This document shows, piece after piece, positions 11,971 to 24,454 of a DNA stretch of 64,000 nt. How positions within the stretch are numbered: the first letter of the stretch is position 1; every line of letters begins with the position of its first letter. The DNA is from Haberlea rhodopensis (lineage: Eukaryota; Streptophyta; Magnoliopsida; Lamiales; Gesneriaceae): contig CAJQUN010000035.1 of the NCBI GenBank assembly GCA_907163345.1, positions 1,981,973-2,045,972 on the forward strand, written 5' to 3'. The notes under the pieces were generated by a model that was given only the letters and a program-made list of their open reading frames with translations, was not told the DNA's origin and did not search any database. A program made the position numbers and the translations under genes.

Positions 11971-14409
11971 AGTTATGCTGATAATTCGAGGCGAGGGATA
12001 TAATTGAGCCGCCGATGTATAGAATACTTGCCGCTGTTACACAAAGCGAGGGGTATTATGAGGTATCGTGTACCATAGTTGGGTGATGAGGTATCGTGTA
12101 CTGCCATTGGGAAAGGATATTATTGTATCGCCATTAGGCAATGATTGTTATGTGTCGTTGTAGTGCGATGAGTTTTATTATGCTGCTATCGTATTAGCAA
12201 TGAATGTAGATGTACTGTTATTATGTTAGCAATGTATATTGATCATGTGTTGATTGCAGATGACAGTGGATGTCATGTTGTAAATGTTTACAGGGTTGTT
12301 CCTTGTGTACATGAGAGGTAGACCCAAGATGATATTGACGGGTTCCAGGGGACGAATAATTGAGTGATGATACAGGGCGGAATGTAACCGTAGTGGTAAC
12401 ACCCCCATCTCTATAGTATGCATCGAGAAATGATACTGATTATGTGATAATATTAAATGCTATGAAAGTGTACTAGTCTTGAGTATTGTAGATCGACAGT
12501 TGATTAATCACCTATTAGATTAAGTCAAATAAAATTGTGGTGTAATAATATTTGTTTCTGGGAAAGCATGCTAAACCTGTATAATGTAGGATTAATAACT
12601 CATTAATCACATGTGCATTGAGTTGTATATAATTGTGCGGGTATGAGACGAATGAGTATGTCACGGGATGACACGAGATGTCATGAGATGATGAGGGATC
12701 ACTATGAACGCCTTGTGTGGACGTGTGATCGTGGTGAACATCACGGGTTGGCATGAGGCCATCATGAATGGCATGAGTAAGTGTGAAATTTTAATGATAT
12801 TCTCGAGTGTATGATGACTGTAACGATAGATAATCATGAGATGATTGATGACGAGGTAGATATGATGTGACGGACACAATAAGGTCATCATGAGAATACA
12901 CGTAGTAATTGAACATTCCTGATTAAATGATTTATTATGATTGAGATTGAGTTAATAATTCATAGGCATATAGATAATGATCTATGCATGTAATAATTTC
13001 TAATGAATGTTCCAGTAATATTGACATCAGATGTTGATGGAGGGTGTTATATAATGAGACTGATGTATGAGAAATCATGACTACGTAGTGCATAAGGAAA
13101 TGTTATCCGTTAGTAACATAGTGCTCTGTTGAATAAATGATTGAAATGAACTATGTCATTGATGCATGAAGTTGATCTTGTGTCGAATTTATTCACACAA
13201 TTATGCGATAGTATGATGTAGCATGATATGCACAGGAATGTGAGACTTTTGACGCAGGAATGTTCCTGGTTCATGACAGTTGCATTATTGATATCGATAA
13301 TGCGTGAACTACAAGGTGCGTGATTATGTATGAGTACATGATGAGTACTAATGATTTTGTTCTAGTACTTATTTTACCCCAGACGATGGCTGGGAGATGA
13401 GATTTGGAAATGCTGACGCTTTGGACCGATACCATGATATACTATGATACTGAGGTACACTGGAGGTGATTGTAGTCACCCCGGTATGAGATAAATTTTG
13501 CAATTTCAATATTGCTACGGTGTTATAGAATTGATCTTTGAGGAAATGATTATATTATTGAAAATTAATAATGGTTTATAAAATGAAACTCGAATGATAT
13601 TATGATGTCTGTGTGAATTTTATATGGTAGATTATGTTTGCTAATTACATTGCATGAGGCAACGATTGAATATGAAATGAAATTGAAAAGTGGGTAATAT
13701 CGTGGATTATTAATGTGATGAAATGGATAGCTGGGCTGATTATGAGAGCGACGTTATCAATATATATATACCGAACTACTAATGAGATAACGATGTGTAT
13801 GTGATAAATGAAGTGTTTAAACCGAAAGAATAATTGAAATGATTGGCATAAATACTCACGGGAGAGTAAGAATTTAGATGTGATGCCTAATAATTGTATA
13901 GTGTGTTGACACTAAATAACGATGATGGATAAGAATGAGATGTTGGTATATGAGTAGCGATGTTGATCGCATGAAAGAAGTAGCATTGTGAATAAGACAA
14001 AACTCTGTTCATATAAAATCATTATGAAATTATCAGACTAATACTATGTTGAGAGTATGTGATAATTGAAATGTGGCATCATATGAGATACGATGCCTAT
14101 TGTTACGTAATGGAAGAGTATACACATGTGTGGGGGAATCTAAATGATCTTATGAGAACTTTGTTTAATATTGGATGAGAGATGATAAATCGTTAAAAGT
14201 ATTGAAACCGTAGAAATGACAGTGCTTGAAGGTTGGTTTGACGCCCAAGAATGTTACGTGTGTAGACGAATGTTAGATTTTAAATCTACCTAGCCGAATT
14301 CACATTAATTGTGGAGTTTTAGATTGGTGTGATAAGACGCTTATACGTGAATAATAATGAATGAGTATTGATAATTGTTTAACAAATGAGGTAGATGTGT
14401 ATGTCGAAA
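11971..14409 (+). other. Non-coding internal region of the large LTR element, right part
   Basis: No coding frame with recognisable domains. The GCCGCTGTT/AAGCGAGG minisatellite seen at 2515-2665 recurs at about 11990-12190. The rest is AT-rich with many ATGATG-like words and carries no motif I recognise. It is taken as the remainder of the non-autonomous element whose LTRs lie at 1-1989 and from ~14410. Confidence 0.5.
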
Positions 14410-15203
14410 TTTTGGGGACGCCCTGAAACTTAAATACCTAAGTTAAATTGACTTAATGCGATAATTAATAAGTAAGTATGATTGAACATCATTATGCTTT
14501 GAACTCAGTTAGAGATAATCGAATGTGGTAGAATATTACAATAACTTAATTGTGGTAATTATGGAATAAATTATGTAACTGTATTTGCACTCGATATGGA
14601 GGCAAACCGAGTATGGGTTGACTTAATCAAATGTGAGTTTTATTTGAAGTTGAGTAAAATAATTATGATTGATGAAATGGAATGGATTGCAAATAATCAT
14701 GCATGACCATGGGAATTAAGGTTTAATTATATCTTTGATATTATTATGTTGCTAAGCATCTTGATTATGTCCTAATAAGCTAGCTAATGCATGATAAGTG
14801 GATGGGAGTTGGATTAGAGGTAAGAGCTTGTTATAGCCACTCAATCCTCACTCTTGCACTTTGCACCACAAGTTAAGTCTTGCACACACTTAAACCATCT
14901 ACACACACAAATCTCTACAACTCTTCTCTAAAAAAACCTTATACCTTCTTGCTTCTTCTTGAATGCTTATGATGCATGGAACTTGTGGATTCTAACAATG
15001 CTTATGATGCATGGAACTTGTGGATTCTAACACTACCTTGGTTATGGAATCAAAGTGGTAAGATTATTAAAGTGTTAAGTTCTTAATATCATTATGTAGA
15101 TTTTGTGTTGGATACTTTGGTTATGAGTTGAATGGAGTTAATGGGTTGAGAATAAGAAGAGTAAGTTGTGTTTTGAAGTGTTTTTATATATTGTAGTTGA
15201 GAA
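14410..15203 (+). repeat. 3' LTR (truncated) of the large LTR element
   Basis: The segment ~15002-15203 matches window positions 1-200 closely. The start near 14410 (GGGGACGCCCTGAAAC, resembling Gypsy LTR starts) is an estimate. A perfect 35-bp tandem duplication lies at 14962-14996 and 14997-15031. The LTR match stops at 15203, where the GTGCAC repeat array begins, so the palindrome array and the rest of this LTR are missing. Confidence 0.6.
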
Positions 15204-15660
15204 TCAGTAAATTGATGCACGAAAATTAAATCAGTAACTGAAGCATGAAACATAGAAAAAAGTATATGATGCACGAACCATAATCTAAAGTGGTGATGCA
15301 CGAACCATACAATTAAGTTACCGATGCATGAACCATTAATTTCGTGCACCAGTTATTGTATTTCGTGCACCCATTGTTTTTTTGCAAATTTTGTGAATCA
15401 GATAATTAACACAAAGTTCGTGCACCACTGTTGTTTTTTCATGCACCAGTGTTATATTTTCGTGCACAAAGGTTAAATTTTTGTGCACTAGTTACTTTTT
15501 ATAATTTTTGTGCGCCAGTTATTTTTTATAATTTTCGTGCACTAGTTACTTTATATGATTTTCATGCACCAATGTTATATTTTCGTACATCAGTTACTTT
15601 TTAAAACTTTCGTGCACCAATTAATTTTTATAATTTTTTTGCACCAAGTAATTTTTCTCT
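15204..15660. repeat. Array of TTCGTGCACCAGTTA-like repeats with orientation switch
   Basis: The left part (15204-15335) carries the motif as GATGCACGAA...; from ~15338 to 15660 it appears on the other strand as TTCGTGCACCAGTTA, about a dozen times at ~20-35 base steps, often followed by TTTTTATAATT. Such inverted subterminal arrays are known from plant DNA transposons, but no terminal repeat or transposase was found. The frames at 15092-15349 and 15555-15782 are by-products of the repeats. Confidence 0.7.
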
Positions 15661-17569
15661 GGTACATCTTCTTCGTTGCAATATCTTACTGTCAGGCTGT
15701 AAATATTGGAAACGAGCAAAGAAGCACAGACACCAACACATACATTACTTCTTCATCCATATGCATCAGTCAAAAGCCATGAGCAAACAAGCACAGACAC
15801 CAACAAATACATTACTTTGCTGTCTATAATTTAGCATCGGTATTCAAATTTATAATTCATAGACACGCACACACACACACATGATGGAATGTGCAGAGTA
15901 GATCTTGAAATTATATGTGCAGAGTAGTCTGATGTTTTCTTCGATTAAAAAGATTCGAAATGCTACGAAAAATTTAGATGCTTCGATTCAAACATATTTC
16001 ATGTACAGAACATTTTAGCAAATAATTTTTAGGGATGAGACGGCGAGATGATGAAGAAAATAATGATCTGAGAATCGCCGGAAAATTTTATCCGAAAATT
16101 TAAGGTGTGGGGCGACATGATGAGGAAGAAAAGAAAGGTCTAAAATTAGATTTAGGATGTTTTCAAATGAAGGGTATTTTGGTATCTAAAAAACACCTTT
16201 CAAACCAATAGTTAAAAAATTGGACTTATGTGTATAATTTTCTCCTAAGTGTATTTTTTGGTAATAATTTTTTTTTCTCCAAATTTATTTGTATTAAGTT
16301 TCTGTAAACGAAACCTATTTGCAATTCCAAAAAAAAAAAAAATTATGTTGGGGTTCGTTGATTGCAATGTCATTAATTGTAATATAATAACCCATGGAAG
16401 TGACAATCTGAAAATAATAATAATAATAATGAATCGGTAATTCCATTAAAAATAAGAGAAAAATCTAGATAAATTTAAATAATAATAATAATAATAATAA
16501 TTAATGTGAATTAAATGGCAAAACCAACCGAAGGAGACTGCCGCCACCAGCGCCATCCCCTATGACCGTACACAGTCGGAAACATCACCATCAGAGTTGC
16601 CTCCCATCGACGATCAGACCACCAGAATTTCAGACCAATCACATAGCGCTTGACCGGTCAATTTGCATTCAATTTATCCTTAAATCTTACGTCAAGAGCC
16701 CATTCCGTTGCCGCCATCTCCGAACACCGATAGTCAAATAGGGCATGCAAATGCGACATATATCACCCCTAGTCCGATAGCCCTCTCCCAATTGTCACTC
16801 GAATTCACCGACGGATAACCAATTGTCAAATCAAACCCCATGTCTCCAGAACTCTAATTTACCAAAATACAACCTTCAATTGCTCTACAAATACCATTTT
16901 TCAATCATATTTGTAATTCTGACCCTCATGATATTACAAAAGCCCCTTATCCACTAAAACTTAAAATTTCCAGAATACGGCTGATTCCCCCGCTCTATGA
17001 AACCCTAGAACCTGAATCTTCAGTCCCAGATTTTTCGACATCTATAACATTTTTATTCAAATCAAATCTGGGTTAGGATCATATTACCACGACCAACCAA
17101 ACCCCTCCACCAAATTCGAATAACAAGCAGCGTACAAATATGAATTTCTGAATCAAATTGCGCCTAAACAAGAACCCTAGTTGTCGAACCTTGATCTTCG
17201 AATTCCTCCATTTGCAACGCATCAAAACTAAATTTCTTCTAGCTGTAATCAACACGTCTCATGGGTGATCCGATTTTTCAATCAGTTTCAAAAAATGAGT
17301 TTTGTACCCTCCCAATTGCAAGTATCATTTTTCTCCCTAACAAAAAAAAGTACTACTACTACTAATAATAATAATATTATTATTATTTTGGTATATTGGG
17401 TTATTTTGCAACATTCATACCCCTAAAACTTGAAAATAGTTTTTAAATTTTTTCTTTGGCTAATATCTTTCCTTATTTTGGGTTAGGTAACGCCGAACCT
17501 TGCTCAAGCCGCTAAGATCCTTCGTTTAGAGCATGAAGTGGAAGAATTCAAGAGGTCCGAATAAAAACT
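15661..17569. other. No gene seen; microsatellites
   Basis: No convincing coding region or RNA gene. (TAA)n-type tracts lie at ~16414-16430 and ~16479-16502, and mixed (ACT)n(AAT)n(ATT)n at ~17351-17387. Around 17500-17570 the words LEHEVEEFK in frame hint at a coiled-coil peptide that may belong with the fragment at 18091-18294. Confidence 0.5.
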
Positions 17570-17577
17570 GCTGGAGT

Positions 17578-17966
17578 TAGGGCTTCTTAACGGGCCAGTC
17601 GGGCTAACCGGTCCCGAACCGATCCGGAACCGGTAAGATAACGGTCCGGAATAGTTCTACCATTTCGAAACCGGTATCTTACCGGTTCCGGCTGAACCGG
17701 AGTCGAACCGGATCCAGATCCGTTATTTTAACAAAATTAAACTTTTTTTAAAAAAAATTAGATAAATTAATTTGATGTTAGTTTACAAACACAAAGGCTC
17801 ATCAGCTCAATTGGTTAGAGTTGTAGAGTAGAAGGCGATGGTCGCGTGTTCGAATTCCCCAAGCAACAATTTCCCTTGATTTTTTGAAAAAGAAAATTGA
17901 TAATTAAAAAAAAACGGTTCCAGTTCAGGTTCGGATCGGGTCGGATTGACTCGCTAAGCAGCCCTA
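17578..17966. mobile_element. hAT-type MITE with perfect 8-bp target duplication
   Basis: A 389-base element starts TAGGGCTTCTTAACGGG and ends CTCGCTAAGCAGCCCTA, giving imperfect terminal inverted repeats. It is flanked by the direct duplication GCTGGAGT at 17570-17577 and 17967-17974. Eight-base duplications and TAGGGCT-type ends are characteristic of hAT-derived MITEs. The interior is rich in AACCGG/GGTTCCGG words and contains a tRNA-like segment. Confidence 0.88.
17796..17862 (+). other. tRNA-like segment (A box and B box) inside the MITE
   Basis: CAGCTCAATTGGTTAGAG (17803-17820) matches the D-arm/A-box pattern, and TGTTCGAATTCCC (~17848-17859) the T-arm/B-box pattern, 28 bases apart. The anticodon arm is not convincing and the acceptor stem does not pair, so this is a tRNA-derived relic and not a working tRNA gene. 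A SINE head trapped in the MITE is an alternative reading. Confidence 0.6.
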
Positions 17967-18090
17967 GCTGGAGTGAATAAACCACTTGCATTGGGATGTC
18001 CAAAGGCTCGGCTACTACCACCACCAAGCCGACAGACAACTCAGAGAGGCGAACAAGGAAATCACTTGACTGGATAAGCTCCACAGGACT

Positions 18091-18294
18091 GTGGTTGAAA
18101 TAAATCAGACCCAAAGGCAACAATTGGAGCAAATGGTGGCTAGAATTCTTGCCCTTGAGACTGCCAATGAGCGCGTGACGGTAACAACCAATGGAATGAT
18201 GTCTGCCCTCAACAATCTTCAGGACATCAATGAACACATGCAGGGCATTGTTGACTACATGCAGGTAGAGGAATGCCTTGAGGAAGACCACTAG
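18091..18294 (+). pseudogene. Unrecognised coiled-coil peptide fragment
   Basis: A 67-residue frame rich in heptad-like Gln/Leu/Glu (for example QQLEQMVARILALE), ending in an acidic tail. I do not recognise the family. It lies just upstream of the degraded Gypsy gag and just downstream of the MITE; upstream of the MITE, around 17500-17555, a similar helical stretch is visible. It could be an extra gene carried by the Gypsy element or a host gene relic. No start context or splice site supports a functional gene. Confidence 0.3.
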
Positions 18295-18528
18295 GAAGAA
18301 CCCGTGGAAGAAGAAGATGAATAGGATTTAGGAAGTGGAGACTTAATGAACTAGTTTCTTAGGGTGCAATGTATTTTGCGATTTATTAATCTCATTTGAC
18401 TTAGTTTGATTCCATTATGAACATTTCCATTTATTAAAAACAAATCGGTACTTTCATTTTATTGTGTCTTCTATATGTTTTATTATCAATTATACTACTG
18501 CGCAAGGACCTTAGATCTATACAAATTA

Positions 18529-21500
18529 GTAGGACATGACTGAACGACCTATCCGAAACAACCACAACCCCCGCTATGCAACCCAACCTAATAAAAATGG
18601 GGGTGAAACTGATGGGAACCAAATCCACCAACACCACCACCATCGAGAGTAGGCTTAAGCTGCGAGGACTTAATGGTGATTGCCACCATCGTGGCCACCA
18701 CACTTCAAGGGTTGGTTAACCCAGCCACCAACCAGCCTCAATTGTAGCCGGCCCAACAACCGCATATGATTGAGTACCATTACGAGTCCCTTCGTAAGAA
18801 TTGAGTGACAACGTTCGACGGTAACTCGATTCCAGAAGTGGCTCAGCATTGACTGAAGGAAGTAGAAAAACATCATAAACTACTGGAAGTGCCTCAAGAG
18901 ATCAGAGTGGAAGTCACATCACCATTTCTTATTGACGATGCGAATAAGTGGTGGATAGTGTGTCGCCTTTGATGGAAAGACCGGACCAATCACTTGGCAA
19001 AGTTTCGAGGTGCAGTTCTGAAACAGTACTTCCCAGCAGCCATTAAACTCCAGAAGTTGGAAGAATTTGATAACTTGACACAAACTCCATGGATGACAGT
19101 TGTAGAATATTTTTCAAAATTTCATTCCTTGGGTACTTTCGCCCCAACCATTATGGCAGACGAGGACTTAAAATTGCACCGGTTCAAGAAGGGGTTGAAT
19201 AGCCACATCCAATTAAATCTAAACATCTACGAGACCACTAACTTTGGAGACGTGATGGGAGTTGCCATCAGGGCCGAGTCTGATATCCAGCGCCAAGAAG
19301 CGGAGTCCCAACGCAAACAACCTCCTCCCTATCAACATTCCAGCAACGGTCAGAAGTATAAGAGGCTAAATCAATCTGGTAATCAGCATATAGGACCCAT
19401 GTCGTCCCCACACAGCAAATGAATCAGAAAATGCCCGACTTCTGACTTTGTGCACACTAGGGAATGTCATAGACAGAGTGGATCCTGCTTTAGATGTGTA
19501 AAGTTTGGACACAGGATTGCAGAGTGCCCTGAACCCAAGGGAAAAGTGTATCGTACAGGCAACGATTCTCTGCCAAACAAACCGCTGGAGAATAAAACCA
19601 ATGCCCGGGTCTTCGTCATGACTCAAGAAGAGGCAGGTGATGCGGATGACATCGTGACAGGGACCATTTTAATAAACATATTATTTGTATATGCATTGTT
19701 TAATTGTAGTGCCACATATTCGTTTATATCCAAAAGATTTGCTAAGAAATTAACACTTAAGCTAGAACTATTTGATAAACCATACAGAGTGGATACACCC
19801 GCCAACAAAACCTTAGTAACACAAAAAGTTAATCAAAACTGCAAAATTGGTATAACGAAAGAATGTTTAACGCCGATTTATTCCAACTTAACATGGTGGA
19901 ATTTGATGCTATCTTGGGAATGGACTGGTTAGGAAAACACCATGTAATAATCGACTGCCACAACAAAGAGGTCAAGCTAAGAGCTCCAAGCCAGGAGGAA
20001 ATCATGTATCATGGCAAGACCAAAGGACGTAAATGCTTGTTATCTGCAACACAAACTTGGAGAGCCATGAAAAGCGGCGAAGAGGTTTACCTGGCCACCA
20101 TAAGCGAGGTAAAAGAGGATCCGAAGCTCAGAATAGAAGACATCACCATAGTAAGAGAATTCCCGAATTTCGTCCTGAAGAGCTACCAGGATTAGTTCCG
20201 GACCGCGAATTGGAATTGAAATCAACTTGGTGCTTGGCGGTACACCAGTTTTGAAGGCACCATACAGAATGACTCCAGCTGAATTTAAGGAACTCAAGGA
20301 GCAACTTCAGGAGCTTTTAGACAATAAACAAATCAGACCGAGTATATCACCATGGGGAGCCCCTGTTCTGTAGAAAAGAAAGATGGGAGCATGAGCATTG
20401 TATCGATCACAGAGAACTGAATAAAATCAAAATAAGAAACAAATACCCCCTTCCAAGAATAGATGACCTTTTCGACCAACTCAAAGGAGATAATGTCTTT
20501 TCCAAGCTCGATCTGAGATCAGGTTATCATCAACTCAAAATTAAGGCATATGGTGTACCAAAAACTGCATTCAGAACAAGATATGAGCACTACTTCACAA
20601 TGATGCCTTTTGGCTTGACTAATGCACCAGCAACATTTATGGATCTCATGAACAGAGTATTCAAGCCATTCCTAGATAACTTTGTAGTAGTGTTCATTGA
20701 CGATATTCTTGTTTACTCGTCTAGCAAGGAAGAACACGAACAACACATTCGCCTAAATCTTCAGACATTAAGGGAGAAACAACTCTACGCCAAATTCAAG
20801 AAATATGAATTCTGGCTTGAGAGCGTCGCATTCCTTGGGCACATTATATCAAAAGAAGGCGTGTTTGTAGACTCCAAGAACGTTGACGCAATTATGGAGT
20901 GGCCCAGACCAAATACTGTGACAGAAATTCGAGGTTTCCTATGGTTAGCTGGCTATTACTGAAAGTTTGTCGAATGATTTTCTTCAATAGCTATACACCT
21001 TACAAAATTCACACAAAAGAACTCTAAATTTATTTGGAGTGAAAAGTGTGAGAAAAGCTTCAAAACTTTAAATAAGAAACTCGCTTATACTCCGGTACTA
21101 GTACTACCAACTGAGGACATGTGCTTTACAATTTATAGTGATGTGTCAAAGAAAGGTCTCGAATGCGTACTCATTCAATAAGATAGAGTGATTGATTACT
21201 CATCAAGGAAACTTAAGCCATACGAGCAGAATTACCCTACCCACGACCTCGAGTTAGCTGCAGTAATATTCGCCTTGAAAATTTGGAGACACTATCTTTT
21301 ATGGCGTCAAATGTGAGGTATTCACAGACCATCAAAGTTTCAAGTATTTGTTTACTCAGAAAGAATTGAACATGAGACAGAGACGATGGATTGAACTCTT
21401 AAAAGATTATGATCTCACGATCAATTATCATCCGGGAAAGGCAAATAAAGTGGCAGATGCATTAAGTAGGAAAAACAAGGGAAAGATGATTTTAGATTCA

Positions 21501-22814
21501 CTTTCAGCTCAACCCTGTCTTTGAGAGTTAATCAAACTAAATAGATCAATACCTTAGTCTGACAAAATTGAAAGAACAAACCGGAGAAGGGAAGATCGCT
21601 GATTTTCAGACTGACGGTGATGGGGTCCTATGGATGAAAGGATGACCATGCGTGCCAAATACGAATAATCTTAGACAAGAGGTGATGGCTGAAGCGCATA
21701 AATCAAAACTTTCAGTCCACCACAGAAGTACAAAAAAGTACAAGGATCTGAAGGAAAGTTTTTGGTGGAATGGGATGAAGAAATACGTGGCAGAATTTGT
21801 CGCTCGATGCTTAGTATGCCAACAAGTTAAGAGTGAGCATCAACGACCTGGAGGATTCCCTCAACCTCGAGAAATTCCAGAATGGAAATGGGAACACATA
21901 TCCATGGATTTTGTGGTGGGATTTCCAAAGTCACGACAGAGCCAAGATGGTATATGGGTAATTGTGGATAGACTTACCAAATCCGCACACTTTCTACCCT
22001 TCCGTACGAACTATAATATGGACAAGTTGGCAGACCTCTACATGGATAAAATTGTACGACTACATGGAGTTCCATTAAGTATTTTTTCTAATAGAGATCA
22101 CAAATTTGTGTCCCGCTTTTGGAAAAGTTTTCAGCAGGCCATGGGAAGCAAAGTAACTATTAGTACTGCCTATCACCCACAAATCGATGGCCAGACAGAG
22201 AGAACCGCCCATACTCTCGAGGACATGCTAAGAGCTTGTACTATGGATTTCTATGCAAAATGGAGCGAACTACTAATCCTGATTGAGTTCGCTAACAATA
22301 ATAGCTACCACAGCAGCATTGGCATGTCGCCATATGAAGCACTATATGGGCGCAAATGTCTGTCGCCCCTATACTGAGATGAAGTAGGAGAGAGAGCTAT
22401 CATTGGACCTGAACTAATACAAGCCACTACTGACAAAATCTCTATTATCAAAGAAAAGCTCAAAGTAGCACAAGATCGACAAAAGAGCTGGGCAGATATG
22501 AAAAGAAGACCATTGAATTTGAAAGTGGTGAAAAAGTCTACATAAAAGTTTCACCAAGGGAGTCATCCGATTTAATAAGAACGTGAAGCTGAATCCAAGA
22601 TATATATGACCGTACGAAGTCCTAGAAAAGTGGAACGCAAGCTTATAAAATAGCACTTCCTCCAAGCTGGTCAAAAGTTCACAACTAAGAAAGTACATTG
22701 GTGACCCAAATGATGTACTCGAAGCGGAACCCTTAGTAACTAAAGGGAACTTGGATAAAACTCTAAAACATGAAGAAATTTATTCAGAATCGTGAACTCA
22801 AAGGACCAAGTGTT
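18529..22814 (+). pseudogene. Ty3/Gypsy gag-pol polyprotein, heavily decayed
   Basis: Plus-strand Gypsy polyprotein in many frames. Gag core is at 18994-19422 (YFPAAIKLQKLEEF, followed by an ADEDLKLHRFKKGL-type motif). A CCHC knuckle lies near 19486-19530 (CFRCVKFGHRIAEC). The protease near 19690 reads LFNCSATYSFIS where the family has D-S-G. RT is at ~20215-20970 with FIDDILVYS (~20694-20720), then RNase H (~21130-21480, SRKNKGK end). Integrase is at ~21650-22380, with the HHCC region ending CLVCQQVK, then SMDFVVGFP and STAYHPQIDGQTERT. Stops occur for example inside RT near 20373 and 20962. RT before IN shows Ty3/Gypsy; the gag and tail suggest Tekay/Del. The integrase tail is cut at 22819 by the Athila-like insertion and resumes at 29853. 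No 5' LTR was found. Confidence 0.9.
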
Positions 22815-22819
22815 GAGAC

Positions 22820-24282
22820 TGATAAGTGTGATTTTTACACTTAATTTGCTATAAGATTATGGGCGGTTTTGTAGTGATTCATGGACAATATTACGCATTT
22901 TGGTATATATTTGTATATTTCAGGAATATAGGTCCAAATGCATAAAAGTGAAGGAAATAAGCTAAAAATGATGAAAAATGACCAAACCGAGAAAACACGA
23001 TGAAGAAAGGACAAAAGTGCAAATAGTTGAAATTCAGGACTCGCGATCGATCGGAATTTTCAGGCAATCGATCGCCTTGGACCTGAAACATTTGGCGGTC
23101 GATCAGCAATTCCGGGCGATCGATCGCCTGTATTCAGATTTTGAAAAATAAAAATAGATTGTTCTAGCGATCGATCGGCACTTTCTTGCGATCGATCGCC
23201 AAACCCGATAAACTCGAGATTTGATTTCCTTCTTGGTTATTTTGTTTCCAAATTTGATGAAACTCCTCCACCATAATTTAAGGAATTGCATTGGACGAAA
23301 ATTGGACTTCTTGGCTCATAATTAACCATACAACCATCAGCCACCATCATCTCCATCAACCATACATAAAAAAACAATTGAAGAAAAGATGCATTGGAAG
23401 AGACAGGACGAGGGAGCAACGCATGGAGTCAACATCTCTCGATATTTTCTTATTTCTAACTTTTTTTCTCTATTTTCATATTTTGATGTTTAGAATGTTG
23501 CAAAACAATCCGATGCATTATTATTTGATGCCTGTTGTTGGCTAAGTTTGTTGTCAAGACTTAGGGGATCCTTTCTATGAACCCATAATACAAATTTTAA
23601 GTTTTTGATTGATTCCTATATATCTAAGTGCATAAATTATTGTGATTCATGCTTTTGAGAGATTGGCCATCCTTGAATGATAATTTATTGTAATTGAGAT
23701 CGAGAGATAAAATTGCAATGCGATATAGTAGTTTATGTCGTGGATTTCAGACTGAGGTCGAGAGATAAAGTCAAATACACGTGTGATAGCTATAGATATC
23801 TAGTAATTGAAGGCTAGTATTTTCCATAGATCAACATACAATATTGATTTTTCAATAAGGATATGAGAGTGGCTTATTGCGACGTTAATATTAGATTTGT
23901 TATAGCCGGACCAAGGTATAACAAATGCATTAGGAAAACTCGTCATCTTAGAACGTTTGAATTCAATTCTTAACTAATAGGTGGATTATAGTGGATTACA
24001 TGGGTGAACCAAAGTCTTGATAGTTGTCTCTATTGATTCTATTTTCATTCTTTACTGTTCGTTTGTGTTGAATATTGAGTTAATTAGTCAATTTAATTAA
24101 ATAATCATAATCAATTTTCGTAGGCTAAATATAGTTAAATTCGTTGAATTTGGTACTTATCTCCTAGTACTAGTGGGTTCGACACTCACACTTTTCATAC
24201 TACTATACTAAAACTTGACACCGTGCACTTGTGGTACATAATCGCTACACTGAAAAATACTGTTTAAAATAAATAGCGATCA
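22820..24282 (+). repeat. 5' LTR of the Athila-like element
   Basis: Begins TGATAAGTG right after the GAGAC duplication and ends GCGATCA just before the primer-binding site. It contains GATCGATC-type palindromes at 23045, 23066, 23097, 23118, 23169 and 23190; three neighbouring pairs are exactly 21 bases apart. The small frames within it are shadows without family motifs. Confidence 0.92.
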
Positions 24283-24287
24283 AGTTT

Positions 24288-24305
24288 TGGCGCCATTGCC
24301 GGGGA
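24288..24305 (+). promoter_or_regulatory. Primer-binding site of the Athila-like element
   Basis: TGGCGCCATTGCCGGGGA lies five bases after the LTR end. The TGGCGCC-TTGCCGGGGA form is the one reported for Athila/Tat elements (tRNA-Asp type in Athila), distinct from the initiator-Met sites of the other elements here. Confidence 0.8.
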
Positions 24306-24454
24306 CTAGTTTAAAGTAATATCAGACGATATTAGTTGACTGTAGTTTATCCATATAATTTTTTTATTTTTGTTTTTGATTTTTTTCTCTTATACTACTC
24401 TACTACTGCCATTTTTTTGTTGGATTATTGCAGGTTATTACTCCCTAGTGCATG

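Noticed and set aside
17796..17862. Functional tRNA gene
   Set aside because: A and B boxes are good but the acceptor and anticodon stems do not pair, and it sits inside a MITE.
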